A stretch of 64,000 bases of DNA from Ophiocordyceps camponoti-saundersi (nom. inval.) (lineage: Eukaryota > Ascomycota > Sordariomycetes > Hypocreales > Ophiocordycipitaceae). The stretch lies in NCBI GenBank assembly GCA_003339415.1, contig PDHQ01000046.1, positions 127,119 through 191,118 on the forward strand, in the 5' to 3' direction. Below the pieces are notes generated by a model that was given only the letters and a program-made list of their open reading frames with translations, was not told where the DNA came from and did not search any database. A program made the translations under genes and the position numbers. Below, in pieces: positions 59,962 to 64,000 of this stretch (its first letter is position 1; each line of letters opens with the position of its first letter).

Positions 59962-61449
59962 ATGTCGGAGGAAAAGGAAGCCGTTGGTGAGGAAACCCCC
60001 CTGATATACGTTCAATCTCTCTCTTTTCTCGCAATGGATGCCTGCTCACACAACCCAATCTACCCCTCATCCCCCCCCCTTCCCCCGCGCCCACAGACTA
60101 CTCTCTAAACAACCCCGATACTCTGACCAAATACAAGACGGCTGGTCAGATCGCCGAAAAGGTTCTTTCCGCTGTGGTCAAGCTCTGTGTACCCGGAGAG
60201 AAAATCGTCGACATTTGCCAAAAGGGCGATAAATTGATCGAGGAGGAGATTGCCAAGGTCTACCGCGGCAAAAAGGTTACCAAAGGCAAGCTCCGCGTCA
60301 TGAAGAACAAGCCCCCTCCCTCGGCAGCTAACCGCGGCAGGCTTCTCCCATCCCACCACGGTCTCGCCCGCCTCGTATGTCACGCCTTACACCCCCCTGA
60401 AATCGGATGAGAGCGAGGCCATCATCGAGGTGCAGGCCGGTGAGCCCATCAAGATCCAGCTGGGAGCCCAGATCGATGGCTTCGGTGCCATTGTCTGTGA
60501 CACTGTCCTTGCCGCGCCCAAAGACAAGGCCGCCGAGCCGGTGACGGGCCGTCCGGCCGATCTCATGCTGGCCACTTACTACGCCAATGAGCTTCTCCTG
60601 CGCCTCATGCTACCGCCGGGTCTGCTGGCGCAGGGAACGGACGAGGAAAAGGCCAAGGCGGCCGCGCAGAAGCCGCCGACGCAAGCGAAGATGACGAGCC
60701 TGCTGGAAAAGGTGTGCGAGACCTATGGCTGCCACCTGGTCGAGAGCACCACCTCGTGGCTCTTTGACCGCAACGAGATTGAAGGACCCAAGAAAATCGT
60801 ACTCGCCCCCGCCGAGGGAACCAAGGGCGAAGGCGTCCCGGCCACGTCCGAGGTGTGGGGTGTCGAGATGGGGGTGAGCCTGGGATCGGGCAAGGTCAAG
60901 ATGCTCCAGCAGCGGCCGACGCTCCACCGGCGCACGACGCAGACGTACGGTCTCAAGCGCCCCACGTCGCGCAAAATCCTGTCCGAGGTGCAAAAGAAGT
61001 TTGGCTCCTTTCCCTTTAGCCTCAGGCAGCTCGACGACGAACGCGATGCCAAGTCGGGCGTGGTCGAGTGCGTACGCGGCAACGTTTTTCGTCAGTACGA
61101 GCTGGTGGCAGACAAGGACAATGCTCCCGTCGCCAGGCTCTTGACCACCATCGGTAAGCCGGGACGTGGGGAAAAGGGAGAGATAGAAAGAGAGAATGCT
61201 GACAGCGGTCCATCAGCCATCACCAAGAACGGCATCACCAAGCTCGGCGGTCCGCCGGCGCTTGACCTGAGCAAGTATAAGTCGGATAAGAAGATTACGG
61301 ACGAGGAGATTCTCAAGATACTGGAGCAGCCCCTGTCGCGGAATACGGGCAAGAAGAAGAGCAAGAGCAAGAAGAAGAAGAAGCCGGCCAAGAAGGAGGC
61401 GGAGTCGGACGACGACGACGACTCCGACTCTGATGCGAGCGACGACTAG
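59962..61449 (+). CDS. EBP1/PA2G4-type protein (M24 aminopeptidase fold; S. pombe Cdb4 relative)
   Basis: Four exons: 59962-59986, 60097-60285, 60341-61153 and 61217-61449, giving 419 residues. The second intron is GC-AG (donor GCAAGC at 60286). Splicing it restores VTKGFSHPTTVSPASYVTPY, while any GT donor there breaks the frame. The family has the methionine-aminopeptidase fold without activity and is linked to pre-60S ribosomes and growth. Visible landmarks: YKTAGQIAEKVLSAVVKLC (residues about 20-38), GEKIVDICQKGD, IDGFGAIVCDTV and ATYYANELLLRL; FDRNEIEGPKKIV and FSLRQLDDERDAKSGVVEC follow. The C-terminus is a Lys-rich stretch followed by an acidic Asp/Ser tail, as in EBP1. The 25-nt first exon encodes eight residues before joining at VDYSLNN. 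Confidence 0.92.
60286..60340 (+). other. GC-AG intron in the EBP1-like gene
   Basis: 55 nt, donor GCAAGC, branch-like GCTAAC near 60326-60331, acceptor GGCAG. The retained reading frame would lose the conserved FSHPTTVSP segment, so splicing is strongly implied. Confidence 0.85.
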
Positions 61450-62128
61450 GGAGGGAGAGAGCACGCATGGTTTTGTGTGTGGGCGGACGGAAAGGGGGAA
61501 AGCGACCGTGGCAAAGCAGTCTGGGTAGCTAGGTAAGCAGGTAGGTAGTCAAGGCAGGGTATCCGAAAGCTGCATCGAGCGAGACCTTGAGTGGTTGTGG
61601 CTTCGAGAGAATTTGACGCAGGGAGGGGGGGTTTAAGCCGAGGGGTGGAGCGATACGAAGAAAAAGGGCTTGTTGAGCAGAAGCGTTTGCATTTCAAGGT
61701 AGGTAGCCGAGGCGTAGGCGGTGATGATCAAACGAGGTGGCGGACGAAGGGCTTGACGAGGAGGAAGATGCGAATGCAGGGCCTCCTCCGTGGGGGGGGG
61801 GGATGGATGATGTTGGGGTGATAAAAAGGGGGGGCGGTTTGTTTGAGTGGCTGTGAATGTGAATGGGAGAGATGGTCCAGGGGTTAACCAGAGGTGAGAG
61901 GTAGGTCAGTATCCGTATACCTACCTAGGTGGTAGGTTAGTGGTAGGTAGGTGGTAGGTGGGTTAGGGGTTTAGAAGGGACAGCAGCGAGCGAGGGGAGG
62001 GGAAGGGGTTAGGGGGGGGGAGGGGGGGGGGGGGGGGGGGAAAGAAAGGTTGGAGCAAACGAGGGGGCCGGAGGGGGGGGCCGCGAGTGGGAAATAGAAG
62101 AAAAATAAAACAAAAAACAAAAACAAAA

Positions 62129-62137
62129 NNNNNNNNN
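62129..62137. other. Assembly gap (9 N)
   Basis: Nine undetermined bases immediately before a long G run. Confidence 0.99.
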
Positions 62138-62260
<123 letters not shown>

Positions 62261-62339
62261 AAAGAAAGGTTGGAGCAAACGAGGGGTCCAGAGAGAGAGA
62301 GCGAGAGTGTGAAAGTGAATAAACAGATAGCAGTAAACA

Positions 62340-62397
<58 letters not shown>

Positions 62398-63424
62398 GGG
62401 GAAACAAGACGGATGACAGACAAACAGGTGGCGATGAGCTGGTGATTGAGTGAATGAGAAGAGAAGAGCAGAGAAGAGCAGGGAGCGAGGGCGTGTGAAC
62501 TGTGCACGGAGGCGGTGCGCTCTGGTTGGCCGCCCCTTGGTCAGCTTTCTGAGGCTCCTCTTTCTCTGCCAAAAGGCTGTTCCGCCCACCAGCGCGCGCT
62601 GGCAGAGTCTCTCCGACCCTTATTTTTTCCTTCCTTTTTCCTTGTTATGTTCCTTGAATTTTGCCTTTGAAGTTGCTTTACGAAGAGGGAGTAGAAAGAA
62701 GGAGGAGAAGGGTGAGAAGAAGAAGAAGCTCTCGTCGCTTTTACTCGCACAAAAGCACACGCACACCCAAAAAAAAAACAGGTGAAGCAGCCGCTAGAGA
62801 GATTCTGATTATTGTTTTTTTTTACTCCGCGGGGAGGGACGAGACGCTGACGTGCGACGAACATAGAGAGAGAGAGAGAGAGACAGAGAGACAGAGAGAG
62901 ACGAGAGTGAAGAGGAGAGAGTGTGAGAGAGAAAGGAAGAGAGAGCGAGAATGAGAGTGTGAATGAGAGAGAGAGAAAAAAAGAGAGAGAAGAAGAGAAG
63001 AGAGGAGGAAAGAAAAAAAGTCCCCTGAAAAACCATCAGAGCAGCCTTTTCAACCCCCTTCCCCCCCCCTTCCCTCCTCTTCTCTTCCTCCATCACCAAA
63101 GGACACGACGATTCCTCTCGGATTTTGCTCGTCACTACTATCTGGACAGCTATCTGGATTTTTCTTTGCCTTCGCCTTCTTTATCAGCTATCTGCTCTCT
63201 TCTTTCCGCCCCCCCCCCTTTCTCCTCCTCTCTCTCTCCCTGGACGCGCTCTCTCTTACCGGGGGGGAGGAGGGTCTCTGTGCATCTCGGCGCGCCTCTG
63301 ATTTCTCCCCCTCTCCTCTCTCGCCGCCCCCCCTCCTCTCTCTCGCCCCTCCCCCCCCCCCCCTCCCCGCCTCCTTTCCCCCCTCTCGCACACCCCCCCC
63401 TGTTTTTTTTTTCTTGGCCTTGCG

Positions 63425-64000
63425 ATGATCTCGTCCAACACGAGAGCTTCGCGTTCCGCCTCACGCTCCTCCAGCCCTGCGCAGCCTGGTTGGGGCAGCA
63501 GTGCAGGCAATGAAGGCAGCAGGGCGTTGATGGCTCGCTGGCTGGAACCTTCAGTCCAAAGCAAGACCAGTTTCGAGGAAGCCGGACTCATGCGATACGG
63601 TGTACTGGAAAACATGGCTCCTTTGGGCACCATGCCCAAGTCCAAGAAGACGGCCCCGGCTGACGGCACGGCGGTACGCAAAATCATCCTGCGGCCGTCG
63701 GGAAAGCCGACTCCTCAGGTCTCGCCGGCGCCGCCTTCCCCTCAACCGGTAGAGCAGCAGGCCAAGGCCAAGGTCGACCAAGGTCGGGAGCCGGACACGA
63801 CTAGGCGGAGACGGTCCACACGGGCGTCGCTGCCCAGCAGGAAGCTGAGAAGAGCCCAAGAGACACCAGAAGCATCCGTCATCATGGCCAAGACGCCGTC
63901 GCCCGGCAAGAAGCAGCGCCTGGAGCCGGAGGAGCGCGAGTTCACCGACAAGGTGGTCGAGGCTGCCGTGGACGAGGCTCTCCGGCACTACCGCTACCCT
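63425..64000 (+). CDS. Unrecognised nuclear-type protein, 5' part only
   Basis: Open from the ATG at 63425 to the window edge without a stop, 192 codons. It opens MISSNTRASRSASRS. The stretch LMARWLEPSVQSKTSFEEAG at residues 36-55 and GVLENMAPLGTMPKSKK look conserved rather than random. A KIILRPSGKPTP motif and basic RRRRSTRASLPSRKLRR cluster (a likely nuclear signal) follow. The last visible part, EREFTDKVVEAAVDEALRHYRYP, looks like the start of a folded domain. I have an uncertain association with fungal PHD-finger proteins, but no PHD finger is in view. The coding bias is strong. Its 5' region is pyrimidine rich. Confidence 0.75.
   Translation, partial: MISSNTRASRSASRSSSPAQPGWGSSAGNEGSRALMARWLEPSVQSKTSFEEAGLMRYGVLENMAPLGTMPKSKKTAPADGTAVRKIILRPSGKPTPQVSPAPPSPQPVEQQAKAKVDQGREPDTTRRRRSTRASLPSRKLRRAQETPEASVIMAKTPSPGKKQRLEPEEREFTDKVVEAAVDEALRHYRYP

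Overview
The window is nuclear DNA of a filamentous ascomycete, most likely a Sordariomycete (possibly Hypocreales; the order is a guess). The evidence is short spliceosomal introns with CTRAC-type branch sites, fungal versions of VPS54, MCM5, SNX41, PDS5, SNF5 and SAD1, microsatellite-rich intergenic DNA, and one extremely AT-rich block in which CpA and TpG are almost absent, the mark of repeat-induced point mutation (RIP).

Layout. 1-984 (-): the 5' part of an unrecognised multi-exon gene with a possible signal peptide. 985-4848: long low-complexity intergenic DNA ending in a 42-bp tandem repeat in the probable leader of the next gene. 4849-5847 (+): a secreted 'DNase1 protein'-type gene with a long disordered tail. 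7589-13773: a complete but RIP-destroyed Ty1/copia LTR retrotransposon, with 297-bp LTRs and a possible 5-bp target duplication. It contains a large inverted repeat and a tRNA-like remnant. From 14.8 kb the window is a dense housekeeping island: VPS54 (-) and MCM5 (+) divergent over an ACGCG-rich promoter; a conserved membrane protein of unknown function (-) divergent from UTP13 (+); SAD1/USP39 (+) facing a class II eIF4E (-); a giant DUF6606/DUF3638/DUF3645 protein (+); SNX41 (+); the mRNA capping guanylyltransferase (+); a Ser/Thr-rich repeat surface protein (-); PDS5 (+); SNF5 (-); an EBP1/PA2G4-type protein (+); and the start of an unrecognised nuclear-looking gene (+) that runs off the right edge.

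The genes do not form a pathway cluster. They are ordinary cell machinery: Golgi tethering and endosomal sorting (VPS54, SNX41), replication and cohesion (MCM5, PDS5), ribosome assembly (UTP13, EBP1-like), and mRNA capping, splicing and translation (capping enzyme, SAD1, eIF4E2). The accessory interest lies in the left 14 kb (secreted genes next to a RIPped transposon) and in the repeat surface protein. Exon boundaries were placed by eye from splice signals, reading phase and family resemblance. A 9-N gap beside a roughly 120-base G run near 62.1 kb marks an assembly problem.
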